Assembly (NCBI RefSeq): GCF_958298935.1
Contig: NC_084922.1
Coordinates: 7,876,501 to 7,940,500 of the forward strand
DNA from: Phragmites australis
Taxonomy: Eukaryota; Streptophyta; Magnoliopsida; Poales; Poaceae
Direction: 5' to 3'
Length of the DNA: 64,000 nt
Shown piece by piece: positions 38,702 to 51,024 of this stretch (its first letter is position 1; each line of letters opens with the position of its first letter). Both the position numbers and the translations under genes were made by a program. Under the pieces are notes generated by a model. That model saw nothing but the letters and a program-made list of their open reading frames with translations, did no database searches and was not told the DNA's origin.

Positions 38702-39651
38702 TGTCAGAGTATTAGATGAGGGGTGCATCCTGACTGACGAGATCAACGTGGTATATGGTAGCTGATAGGAGATATTTCGAGACTCATGACCTATTGTGTG
38801 ACCAGGTGGAGACTCGTACAACCAGGATAAAGCTTGCACGACCAACCTTCTTGAGATACTATGTGATTTCATGACCAGTCTACTAATGATAGTGTGTGAT
38901 CCCACGACCAGTCCTTGTTGGTCGCAGGGCCAGTCCTGATATAACCCGTCTAATCATATTTATTGTTGTCTAGCCAAGTGTTTTCCTTCCCCAATTACCC
39001 TATCCGGTGAACAAAGTCATGATTGGCGCAGTTAGGTATTACCCCATCCTGTAGCATTAAATGCTATAGGATAAGGCTTTGCGGGCCGACGTGGTGTCAT
39101 ACGACAAACAGGACAGGGTCTATAGGACGATCAGGCAAGTGAACGATTTTGCAGATAGACTTGTGAAGCGGAGGGACATGATGGTTTGACAGATGATTTT
39201 GCGGCACACAACGATGGGGCAGGCCAGGCATCTGGGGTCCACAAGCGGAGGCGTTCCATGGATAGAACGGGCATACGGAGCTCTCAAAGCAAGTTAGGAT
39301 CACTCAATTCTCTATGATGATGATCCAGAAGTAGAATATCTAGCTAGGCATAGATCTGCTAAACGAAGCCCACTTGTAAGTTCTTTTTCTCTCTAGTATA
39401 AAGAGAGGGGGATCCGGTTTGTAGGGGGCGGAGAAGAAGGAGTCGTAAAAACTCATCAGTAATGAGTTCACAAACTCTGAAAAATAAAATACACATGACG
39501 TAGGACTGTTATATTTCGGGAGGTCTGAATTTGGATAACTCATGTATTCTCGAGTTCATCACACACGCAAACACGCATACACCGCAAGCCTTGTTCACAC
39601 GCCCTTCGATCGGTATACCACAGAATCATTATCAGGGATTAACCCTCAACA
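38702..39651 (+). repeat. Gypsy 5' LTR
   Basis: It begins TGTCAGAGTATTAG and ends just before the primer site. Along its length it matches the right LTR, for example the ACCAGGTGGAGACTCG, TTTATTGTTGTCTA and CACGCAAACACGCATACACC blocks. A TATAAAGAGAG motif (about 39400) is probably its TATA box. Confidence 0.85.
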
Positions 39652-40690
39652 GTTGGTGCGCCAGATAGGGGACGCGTTCCTGCATTTTAGTAGGTGTTGA
39701 ATATTAGATTAGGCTACCCATGCCTAGATCCACGGTAGCCGTTGAGTCTCATTCCGAAGACCTTAGTCACCGCAAGGTATTCATCATGGGATACGACCCA
39801 GATGAGCCCGGTGTGCTCCAGGTATGAGACACCAAATTGGAGTTCGAAGGCTCCAAGACTCAACGTGAAGTTTGCATGATAGTTCATGCAACAGGGGGGG
39901 TAGCAAAGGCTCCCGTGTTTCGGGTGCCGTCAATGATCCCCAAGCCATGCGCCTGCGGGGAACTAGACTAACGCCGGATACAGGGACGCTCTGACATAGC
40001 CCCAACCACCATAGCGTCGCCTAGAGGAGCTGCCGCAGAAGACGCAGTCTTTGGAAGCGTCATCACCAAGGTCGTCCCACTGCACAAATGTCGAGGACTC
40101 CCCCTTGCGATGTGTCTCCACTACGCGCTCATCAACTCGACTATGAGTTAATGACACTTCCACAGAATCTGCAGACTGTATGAATGCTTCTTAGCCACCC
40201 AGCGGTCGTAGTACCGGAGGGTTCGCCAGTAGCGCGATGGTTGTGTGATCTCGCCCTCCTGTTTGAGATCGCCCTACGCCAAACTACAGCACAAACACCA
40301 CGTCTGTCGCTAGGACTGGTGAGGGTTGCGATCGCCAAGACTCGTGGTAGGCCCACAACAGGAAAGATCCAGTTAGGATAGCCAACCATCTGACCTGCAT
40401 GACTCTCTGTGCCAACGCGACCTTCGCGGCGTGATCTACAGCCAGGTAGCCACCCGAGAGCAGGAAGATCGCGCCCAACAAGAGCAAGAAAAGGGTAAGC
40501 AACCCTACCACTCATCGCGTCTGATTCCTCCATCTCATCCCCAAGACTAGTTGACCTTCGTCTCTCTCCCTGAGCATGTGCCATCGTCCATCAGTAGGTG
40601 AATCTCAATTACGAAACAGGGAGTAACACTCTGTCAGCTCGACTGCGAGAGGTCCCCTAGCCGGACAAGTTTCGACCGATTCTAGCAAAA

Positions 40691-43600
40691 ATGCATGATA
40701 GCTCGACTAAACCTGAGGAGTTCCTGCAAATCTACACCACCATGGTGCAGGTCGTGGAAAGCCACGACAAAGTAATGGCCAACTATTTCCTGACCGCCTT
40801 GATAAGTTCAACCCGGTCATGGCTTATGAACCTCCCCCGTGAGTCGGTTCACTTCTGTGAGGATCTGTGCGACTAGTTTACCTTCAACTTTTAGGGGACA
40901 TATGCCTGACCTAGGGTCAAGGATGACTTGTATCAGGTTAGACATTGACAAGGTGAGTCATTGTGAGACTTCATCTGGCGCTTCACCAAGCGTCGAAACA
41001 TCATTCCAAAGATCGCAGGTGTATCTGTGGTCATAGCATTCAAGAGAGGGGTCAGAGACCAAAAGATGGTTGAGAGGCTGGCCACAAAGAAAATCCGAAG
41101 CACTACCGAGCTCGCAGACAAGTGTGCACACACTGCAAAGGCCCAAGAGCGTCAGATTGATGCCACGACATGGCCGACCTCCGACCAGCCCGCCTCCCCT
41201 AAAGGAGTCATCCCGGAAGAGAAAAAGAGGAACAAACACAAGGAATGACCGTACAACATCATGTCGGTCGAGCAGACCAGCCAACCACATCGGCGCTTTG
41301 AGAAAAAGGAGGGGAAGAAGGGTCGTGGCTACGTCGGCGGTCCAGGAAGTGTGCGTGACCACGCCGGACCCAAACCCGCGTCTGAAGTGGTCGGAGGTGT
41401 CCCTGAGCTTCAATTAGCCGACCATCCCACGAGTGTTAAGCGACCTGGCTGCTACCCTATTGTTGTCGAACCCATCATTCAGAACATCTGGCTGGGTTAC
41501 GTGCTGATCAATGGAGGGAGCTCCATCAACCTCCTCTTCGTCGACACACTTGACGCCCTGCAAATCCCAAAGAGTGCGTTGAAACCGTTTTCCCCCTTCT
41601 TTAGGATTACCCTGGGCTCTTTGGCTAGGCCCTTAGAGCGGGTTGAACTGCTCGTCACTTTTGGCTCGTCGAGCAACTTTAGAACCAAAAAGGCTCTATT
41701 TGATGTGGCGTACTTCGATACCGCTTATAACGTGATCTAGGGGCGACCAGCGATGGCCCGGTTCATGGCCGTCGCCCACTATACGTATCAGACGATCACC
41801 ATCTTTGGCAACGCAAAGACAACATTGCATTGTGACAAGAAGAGCCTCGACATGGTTGAGCTAACTCCCAGGTCATAGTCGGAGAATGTTACGCCTAGTA
41901 GTAACCCGGTGAAGGTCCACATCGCCGCTAGCCATGACAAGCGGCTCAAGGCAATATGCCTCGACGACTCTGACCCGTCCAGGATGGTCGAAATAGGGGC
42001 CATGCTGGACTCCAAATAGGAACTCACGCTCATCATTTTCCTCCGGACGAACGTGGACGTCTTTTCTTTGAGTCCGGCTGATATGCTCGAAGTCCCCAGG
42101 GACATGATCGAGCACAAGTTATCAATACGACCTGATGTGCGACCAATCAAACAAAATGCATGTTGTTTCGCACCCGATCAAAAGGAAGCACTTTGTGAGG
42201 AGATCGATAAGCTCCTACAAGAAATTTTCATCTGAGAAATACACTACCCAGAGTAGCTGTCTGATCCAGTCATGGTCCAAAAACACAACGGTGAGTGAAG
42301 GATGTGCATCGATTTCCCTGACCTAAACAAGGTGTGCCTGAAAGATCTCTTTTCTTTACCTCGGATCGACCAACTTATTGACTCAACCGCTAGCAAGGAT
42401 CTCCTAAGCTTCTTAGATGCTCATTCGGGGTACCACCAGATTAGCATATATAGGAAAGATGAGGAGAAGATTGCTTTTGTAACACCCTTCGAGGTCTTTT
42501 TCTATGTAAAAATGTATTTTGGTTTAAAAAGCATCGGTGCCACTTACCAGTTTTGTATTCAGCTCATTCTTCGACCACAATTCGGTAGAAAAATCGAGGC
42601 ATATGTGGATGATGTGGTCGTACAAAGTAGAATCAAGGACGACCTGGTCGCGGACCTCCATAACACGTTTGACAACCTTTGAAAGTACTGCATGAATCTG
42701 AATCCTGAGAAGTGCATATTTGGAGTCCCATCATGGCAGTTGTTTGGGTTCCTCATTTTCAGTCGAGGAATAGTGGCGAACCCTGACAAGATCAGAACCA
42801 TCGACCAGATGAAATCCCCGACCAGGCTAAAAGAAGTCCAAAAACTAACAAGATATGTGGCAGCATTGAACAGGTTCATCTCAAGGCTGGGAGGGAGGGG
42901 GTTGCCGCTCTTCAAGCTCCTGAAGAGGAGCGACCACTTTTGGTAGACCCTAGAAGCAGAAACGATCCTCCAAGATCTAAAAAGGTATCTCTCCTCCCCA
43001 CATGTACTGGTAGCACCTCGACCAGACGATGAACTCTGGCTCTATGTTGCAGCTACCCCACAGGTCACGAGTGCAATACTGGTTGTCGAGCAAGAAGGTC
43101 TTCAGCGACTAGAGTACTATATCAGTGAGGTCCTACACGATGCGAAGCCTCGGTACCCACAGGCTCAGAAGCTGCTATACGCCATTCTGATGGCCTCTCA
43201 TAAGCTTATACACTACTTCTAGGCCCACAAACTCATGGTAATCTCCTCGATCTCGATTAGAGAAATTCTACACAATAGGGATACGTGGGAAGAACAACAA
43301 AGTGGGCAGTAGAGCTCGGGGAGTTTGATCTCTAATTCATCCCTCGAACGGATATCAAGTCCTAGGTGCTGGTTGATTTTTAAGCCTGAGCAGGTACAAC
43401 GACCAGAGGCAGACGAGCATTAGACCATGCACTTTGATGGATCATTCACGCTAAAGAAAGCGGGTGCTAGAGTGCTCCTGACCTCACAAAATGGCAACAT
43501 CCTTAGATACGTAGTTCAATTATATTTTCCAGCCACTAACAATATTCTGGAAAACGAGGGCCTCTTATCTGGAATGCAAGTAGCCTCCGTACTTAGGATT

Positions 43601-45235
43601 AAATGTCTGTTAGCAATAGGGGACTCGCTTGTGGTTGTTAACCAAGTGCATAAGGAGTTCCATTGCTTTGATCTGACAATGGTGACATACCTCGCCGAAG
43701 TGAGAAGACTGGAGCGATTTTTTTTTTGGCTTTGAAGTCAAACACGTCCCTCGCAAGGACAACTTCCTAGCTTATGAGCAGGCCTATCTAGCTTCTTCTC
43801 GCAAACCTATCCCATCAAAATCTTTGAAGTAAGACTCACATGACCGTCCACCACAGTCTCGAGCAAGAGAAGAGGATGCTCCGCTTGGAAGCGAAGCACC
43901 AGATGCAACACCTTTGGAGGTAATGCCTCCTTCGGTGTCGTCGACCTCGGGTGTCAATCATGTGGTCACCCTGCTCGATTCGAGTATGACCTGGATGGAT
44001 CAGAGCTTGGACTATCTTCAAAATCGAGCAATCCTTGATGATAACGTGTCAGCAAAAAAGGTGTCACGACAAACCCGCAGATACTCCCTGGTAGAAGGAT
44101 GCCTTTCCTGCTGGGGAGCAATGGCCTTTTACTGAAATACATCACTCATGAAGAGGGGAGTACAATGCTCTTCGATATCCATGGAGTTATATGTGGTAGC
44201 TACGCCTCGTACCTCATTCTGGTCAGAAAAGCATTCTGGCAAGGATTTTATTGGCTCACTGCCCTCCAGGATCCTTGCGAGTGGTGAAACAGTGCAAGTC
44301 ATGTCAGTACCAAGGTCGACAAACCAGCCTACCAGTCCAAGCACTACAAACTATATCACTCTCTTAGTCTTTCGCTGTCCAGGAGCTCGATATCATGGGA
44401 CCGTTCCCTAAAGCCTAGATAGTTTTGAATTCCTATTCGTGGCAATCGACAAATTCACCAAGTGAATAGAGGTCGAGCTTGTCAGGAAGGTCACCACCGC
44501 AACAGTGATTAAGTTCATACGGGGGCTGGTAGTACAGTTTGGCAATCCAAATCATATAATTATGGACAACAGGACTCAGTTCGCCAATAGTACTTTCCAA
44601 GACTACTACGAAGAGATCAGGACAAAGGTTTGATATATGTCGGTGGCACACCCACAGAACAACGGACATGTCAAAAGGGCAAATGGAGTGATACTGCAAT
44701 GGATCAAAACCCGGGTCTTTGATCAGCTTAAAAGCTATTTGAGACGCTAAGTGGAAGAACTACCCATAGTACTCTGGTCACTGTGAACGACTCTCAGCAA
44801 GGCTACGGCCGAAACCCCTTTCTTCCTTATTTTTTAACGTAGGGGCAATGGCTTCCCTCTAAGATCATCCTTCAGTCGCCTTGAGTGGTCAACTACTCGA
44901 ACGACGACCAGGTGGTGCAATGAGAGGATGATGTAAACTTGATCAAAGAGTTCTACGAGCGTGCTCTAATTTGAGTTGCCCGATATCAGCAAAGCCACAC
45001 GACGCTATCACAACCGTAAGGAGCGAGAGCAGAGACTAGTCATTGGTGACCTCATCCTTAGTCAAATTCAGAATAAGACCAATCGGAATAAACTCTCCCC
45101 CTAAGTGGGAAGGGCCCTACAAAGTAGTCGATGTCGCCTGATCTGGTGCGATCAAGCTAGCCATAGAGGAATGTTGTGAATTGCATAACTCCTAGAACAT
45201 TGCTCTGTTGCGCAAGTTCTATGTGTAGGGTTGCT
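40691..45235 (+). pseudogene. Broken gypsy gag-pol
   Basis: Recognisable pieces, each in a different frame: gag capsid at 40691-40875; the linker to protease at 41261-41740 with VLINGGSSINLLF, where the usual catalytic Asp of D(S/G)G is replaced by Asn; reverse transcriptase at 42053-42946 including SGYHQI and the YVDD box (42601-42614); RNase H at 43427-43735 (HFDGSF); integrase at about 44100-44730 with AHPQNNGH, and its C-terminal domain near 45100-45235 (WEGPYKVVDVA). Each segment is interrupted by stop codons. Confidence 0.85.
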
Positions 45236-46838
45236 CGGTGACGGGCATGTTTCTCTATTTTGCAGAACCTTCAGGGCAAGCGTGGAATATGACTTGTAAG
45301 TTTTTAAGTTCAAAAGACCAAGCTCTCTGTTTTGCAGGATTTCTTGACCAACGTCGAACCCCCTCCAGATTGGCTCTCCGACCACAGCATATGACAACAC
45401 TCAACGGCAACTACAGGACCTGATGAACAGGAAGATAAACTATCAGATGGTCGAGAGCTCTAGAACAATGTGGGATCACTGCTCGCACAATGTCAAAGGT
45501 ACGAACAACTCAGGATAATGACCACAAGGCCATAAGTCCCCGCTCGGGTCGGGCGCGGGTCACCGTCGAGGGACTTGTCGTGCTAAGGGCTATCCTGTGC
45601 TTCGAAAGCCTAACTAAGGAGCAGGGTGGCACAATTAGGGTCTACTCACCATGACAAAACAGGAAAACTCTCTGAACACTCTGAAAAGTGGTTCAGACTA
45701 GATGGTCCAAAAACTAAGGGACTCCTACGTGGCCTTCCGCCCATCAACGAGGCTTTCAGAAAGGACCAAAACAAGGGCGGACATCATAAGACACCAACAT
45801 TTTCATTCAAAAACAAGATAAGTTACACGCGGGTCTATTACATGCGATCAGACTAACTATCATATTACATATTTTTCTTTCCCTCTTGATTCACATGGCT
45901 AGTGCAAGGTGGACAGAAAAGATCCGCCTAACTCTTACAAGTAGTGAAGATCCACCAACTTCAAGAGTTCAGAAGTATACGGACCCCTACTTGACTTTGA
46001 ATGAGTCGAGGAACATCTTATACTCTTCCTTGGGATGGCAGTTGGTCGCCCCAGGAATCAGACAACGGCCTACGTAGGGGCCGCAGAGGGTAGCCAGCGC
46101 AAAGACCCTGCTGGAGTTGCTGACTGGTGTCGGTGAACCCGCTAACCCTCCTTCTTCTCCTCCTCCACCTTCTCTTCGTCAGTCTCCTTCTTCATAAGGT
46201 CCCAGTCAATCTCCTCATCATAAGAGATGTTGATAACCTTGACCGGAGCAACCGCTCATGCCAGAGATCGAGCAGGAGCGGCGGGGGAGACCCTCTCTAT
46301 AGTGGGGGAAGCACGATGGCGACCGGCTCTAACTTTGCAAGCAGGACCTCGAGATTGTCTGCCCCTGAGGGCACCACAACAAGTGGAGCCAGCATCAGAG
46401 GTGACTCGGCCCTTGCCAAATCCTCCAAAATCACCGACCATTCTGACGAAGAATGAGAGGGGTATGCCATGATCCACAAGAAAAGTTGCCTTCTTGCCTT
46501 GCAAAAAGCCTCTATGGGTGGCTAGCTCGGTAAACTCCTGCTTTTTATAGTCTGTCCAGCCAATTATTGACGCCTGGTGTGAAACGCGAAATCACCACGG
46601 TAAATGTCCTTGATCCTTTCATTTATTACCCCAGGGGGCTCACGGCCACACCTCGGTCAAACCCGTGCATGCGTGACAGCGTCTAGGCACCAACACCTTA
46701 GTTTTTTATAAACATCCTATCATGACACCTCACTCTCGAAAGTACTGAGGAACCTCAATAGGTGCAACAACATAATCGCTTGGAATCCAAAGGGGTGCGC
46801 ATAGGGAATCAAAAGTCCCTTAGGCTCGGCGACAATCA

Positions 46839-46882
<44 letters not shown>

Positions 46883-47037
46883 CTCAAGACGCTTAACCTC
46901 CCTATGTGACGTGAAGTTCAGACTCAAACTCTGAAAGCTAATGGCGTCAATGACCACTCTCTGGGTGACTATGTCCCCTTGGGTCCTAAGTGGTACGACC
47001 AGACCTGACCATAGCCACAGGGAAGTTTAGGGGCTAC
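45236..47037 (+). other. Gypsy 3' non-coding internal region
   Basis: It lies between integrase and the right LTR. Short open frames on both strands have no recognised domain. A CT microsatellite is at 46842-46876. Confidence 0.5.
46842..46876 (+). repeat. (CT)n microsatellite inside the gypsy element
   Basis: About 17 uninterrupted CT units followed by TTCTTTCT, within the non-coding part of the gypsy element. Confidence 0.9.
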
Positions 47038-47998
47038 TATCAAAGTATTGGGTGAGGGGGCATCTTAACTGTCAGGACCCATGAGGCATATGACACGTGC
47101 TAGGAGATATTTCCTGACCCATGGCCCATTGCGCGACCAGGTGGAGACTCGCACGACTAGGGCAAGGCTTGCACGACCAGCCTCCTTGCGATATTATGCG
47201 ATCCCGCGACCAGTCTCTTGGTGATATTGTGCGATCTAGCGACCAATCCTTGCTAGTCGCAAGGCCAATCCTTATCTAACCCATCTAATCGTATTTATTG
47301 TTGTCTACTCAAGTGTTTTCTTCTCCATGCACCCCATATGGTGAATAAAGTCATGGCTGACGTAGTTGAGCATTGCCCTGTCCTGTAGCATTAAATGCTA
47401 CATGATGAGACTTTACGGGCCGATGTGGCGCCGCACGACAGATAGGATAGGGTCTGCAGGATGACCAATCAAATATACAATTTTGAAGGTAGACTTGCGA
47501 AGCACAGGGACGGAAAGGTTTGTCAGATGATTTTGCGGCATACGGTGATGGGACAGGTCGAGCGTCCGGGGTCCAAAAGGGGAGGCATTCCATGGATGCG
47601 ACGGGCACGCGGAGCTCTCGGAGCAAGTTGGGATCACCCAGTTCAAATATCTAGCCATGGATGGGACTGGTTACAGATGATCCAAGAGTAGAATATCTAG
47701 CCAAGCATGAGTTTGCTAAACAGAGTCCACTTGTAAGTTCTCCTTCTCTCTAGTATATAAAGATAGAAGGACCCGGTTTGTAGGAGGTTGGAGAAGGAGT
47801 CGTGAAAACTCATCTGTAACCAGTCACAAACTTTGATAACAAATAAACATGACGTAGGGTTGTTATCCTTCAGCAGGCCTAAACCTAGATAGCTCATCTG
47901 TTCTCGAGTTCATCACACACGCAAACACGCATACACCGTAAGTATTGTCCACGCGCCTCTCAACTAGAATACACTATAATCGTTGTCAGAGATCTACA
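47038..47998 (+). repeat. Gypsy 3' LTR
   Basis: It begins TATCAAAGTATTGGG (the first G of TG mutated to A) after the polypurine tract and ends GAGATCTACA. Differences from the left LTR are frequent substitutions and small indels, which points to an old insertion. Confidence 0.82.
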
Positions 47999-49887
47999 CC
48001 GGCGATGCTCTGGATGCTGGATCTCCGCCTTGAGCACCTAGATCTGTCCCGCTGGTGAGTCCCCACCTCCTCGATCCCGTCGGCCATTCCTTCTTGTGTA
48101 CTCTCCAACATTGAAGGAGGAGGGGAGACGGAATTTCGTCGGTTGGAGTGTTGATTAGCTAGTATTAGAGCTAGGTTTCTAGTTTTAGCTAGTATTAGCT
48201 CTAGGTTTCCCATGACCAGGTGTCCTTGTGGAGATTTTGTCCCTCCCTTGGCTTCTTCAGTGCTGATGCCGGTGACCACCTCTTCTACCATGAGAACTTT
48301 GGGAAGGTATAGTATGTGTTCATCGTGTGTTTGTAGGGGATACTCTACATCCCCGTTGTGTTTTGATGCTTTCAGGTCATTGGTGTTGTTCCGGCGACGA
48401 CCGACCTATCTTCGGGTCGCCGGACTTTGCTCTGGTTGCAATCGATCTAATCTTCCTCGATCGAGCTTGATGATGTGCCTATCAATATTCGTTTAGCGTG
48501 CTACATGTGCCCTAGCCGGTCCTGGGGCGTTGGACCTTGCGACGTCTTCCAGAGTTTAGGGCTTGTTGTCCACCTCGGCAGGTGGACCGAGCTCCTGCAT
48601 CGACGGCTGCTTCGATTGCATCCCTACGACGGAGCAAGGCGTTTGACGGCGGTGCTCCACAACAAAAGAAGAAGAAGTCCATGGTTGAATTTGAATGTAT
48701 TTTCTTTTTTCTAAGGTTTGTTTTGTAAAATGGGGATGTACTGTTTTGCTTCGTTAATATAAACTAGCAAGATGGTTCTTGCTAATAGCGTGGCTAGCCT
48801 CGCTGCAATAGTTTGTCATGATAATCTTTTATTAAACAATAGTCTCTTTAGTTTTTTATGAGGTTAGTGTCATTTAGTTATGAAACACATAAAATTAGAA
48901 GAAATAAAAATTAAGTTAGTAGGAAAGAAAATTATTTATGCTCCAAATTGTACCCGAATTGTATACACATATTGGTTCGATTCGTATACGTTTTGATCAA
49001 CTATGAAAATCGTGCATCAAGTATAGGTAGCTCAACTAAAATCAGAATAGTTTTGTCTTGCGTGCTTCCTTCTTGATGTGACGACTTTGAGATAAACAAT
49101 GCTACTTAATCTATTATGTTAGTAAGAATTTTGATTTTTTTTCATTATTTTTTATTATGAATTTTAGCTATTGAGTAATTATATTTTACATTGACTTTTT
49201 ATTTAGTTATTTATTTATTATAAGATTATATTTGATATGGATCCTTATTTTTTCTAGTCTAACCCCAATTTTAATTATTATTATTATTTTATTTGGACTC
49301 TTTATTTACATATTTTGCTTCCTAAACCGTATGGAAATCGAATTGCTATTTTTTATATTTTTTAATTTCGAATTTATGTATTTATTAATTATATTTGATA
49401 TAGACTCTTTGGTTTCCGAATTTAGCTATGTATTAATCGTATTTGGTATAGGCATTTTGGTTTAATCTAGACCGTTAGATGTTCATAACAATGAATGGTC
49501 TAGATTTTTTTTTCTTTTTTTATTAATGTGATAATTTTTTTACCTTAAAACAAATATGATGACTCTTTTTTCTCCTTCAATAATAATATAATGGATCCAA
49601 CCCCTTCGGAAAAAATATGAGCCTCTTTCAACTACCCACGCAACCATCACAATCCTCTCAAAAATAAAGCATAGTCACCACGGAGAAATACAAGTCTACA
49701 TGAACTTATGAATATATATTTTATTTTAGTTGTCCATCTATCTTACCTAATATTATTCGTCCATTATTTTTTTATTTATCTTATGATTATTTTACCTATA
49801 TCTTCAATATAAATCATAATATAAATGTACGAACCTGATAAACTATGTTTGCGCAAGCGTAGTGAAAATTTTGCATTCTCACCACAG
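47999..49887. other. Intergenic DNA, partly repeat-like
   Basis: From 47999 to about 48780 the sequence is moderately GC-rich with a direct duplication (TAGCTAGTATTAG motif near 48155 and 48186) and ends in an AT-rich region; it may be a transposon remnant. From 48800 to 49850 it is very AT-rich. No gene or domain was recognised. Confidence 0.35.
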
Positions 49888-49997
49888 CCACTGACCGAGG
49901 CGGAGATAGCAAAGTCCGTCGCCGCCCTGCGCGTTGCAACCCGAACGTCGCCGAGCTCCGGTGAGCCGTCCAAGCCGCAACAGGAGACGAATACAAG
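49888..49997 (+). other. Orphan exon-like segment
   Basis: A GC-rich 110-base open stretch in AT-rich surroundings. It is preceded by a pyrimidine-rich tract ending in ACCACAG and followed by GTAAAT, a good donor. The frame reads LTEAEIAKSVAALRV, then TSPSSGEPSKPQQETN. It looks like an internal exon, but I cannot connect it to other exons or name it. It may be a gene remnant or a captured fragment. Confidence 0.3.
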
Positions 49998-51024
49998 GTA
50001 AATATTTTACTCTCCTCCTCCTCCTTGGTCACGTGAGTTCACATGCCGCCGTCCTCACCGGCGTGACATGCCATGGACTGCCGCGCACCGGCCGCGATGC
50101 CCGCCGCGGGGGCCGCGCGCGCCACCTGCGTAGCCTCGTCAACTCTCTGCACCTCTCTCGCTAAACCCAGATGTTGCGTGCTAATACCCAAAGTGCCCCT
50201 CTCCAGTTCACAGCAGAGTGGCAGTAGCACATGACACACTAGTGGCAGCTCTGGAATATGTTCTACCGGGTAGGGGTGTTGTTGGTAGTCCACAGGGTGC
50301 CCTCTGCTTCTGGGTTTCTGCCTCGCTAAGTCAAACGCAATTCTATAATGCCCATCTTTCAAGAACACTGATTCCATGAAGCCGAAGGGATTAGCGGACG
50401 GGAAAAAATAATGCAACAGAAGCATCCATGGATGATTATAAGATTAGATTCCGAGTGATCCAATCTGGTCCACGAACTGTTCTAGATCTGACACATTCTG
50501 GTCAGAAATCCATGCACTGTACTAGAGCAGAGGAGTTAGTGCCGTCCTGGACTATTCGGTACCAGTTCTTGGACGCAGGAAGGGGACTGAAGAAATTTCT
50601 ATGTTGAGGTCAGTAGTTGAAATCACTGTGTGATCTTGTTGGTGGATTAATATTGCTGCATGTTTGAAGTTTTTTTTTCAAGTTACTATTGCACATTTGC
50701 ACTCATCCAAGTAACCAAGAAGTATGCACAATTTACTGTCAGATTCCTGGTCTCCAAAGTGGTAAGCAATTCGTGCCAAAATTTGCACATAAGTGCTATC
50801 TGTTTGCAATGTGTCCATGAGATTTATACACGAGTGATACAATCGTTCTTGTTCTCCAGATCTCGGCAGCCGTCACTCCACACAAGAAGTTGTATTGTAA
50901 TGCTGTCGTTCTTGTTTTTTAAATGCAGGGCTACCAAATCTCTGAAGTCTGAAGTAGATAGTTAAGGAGTTGTACACTTGTATCTCCGTCAGAAGCTGTG
51001 GTACCAATTTGCTCTCTTGCAGAA
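49998..51024 (+). other. Upstream region of the DUF2921 gene
   Basis: A GC-rich patch lies at 50040-50170, then mixed DNA. A minus-strand open frame of 128 codons (50039-50425) has no recognised domain. TCTCTTGCAG just before the start codon could be an acceptor for a leader intron. Confidence 0.4.

Larger units (their letters stand above)
38702..47998 (+). mobile_element. Full-length, broken Ty3-gypsy retrotransposon (9.3 kb)
   Basis: Two similar LTRs (950 and 961 bp) bound it. After the left LTR comes a primer-binding site, TTGGTGCGCCAGATAGGGG (39653 onwards), common in grass gypsy elements. Before the right LTR is the purine-rich tract AGGGAAGTTTAGGGG. Remnants run gag, protease, reverse transcriptase, RNase H, integrase, as expected for gypsy. 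The long non-coding stretch (about 1.8 kb) between integrase and the 3' LTR, and the type of protease and integrase remnants, suggest the Tat lineage. Stops and frameshifts throughout mean it cannot make its proteins. No clear 5-bp target duplication was found. Confidence 0.88.

Noticed and set aside
48960..49000. GGTTCGATTC resembling a tRNA T-arm
   Set aside because: No matching A box, anticodon arm or acceptor stem is found around it.
50039..50425. 128-codon minus-strand frame upstream of the DUF2921 gene
   Set aside because: The first part looks somewhat protein-like, but the rest mirrors a GC-rich patch, and there is no recognised domain or splice context.
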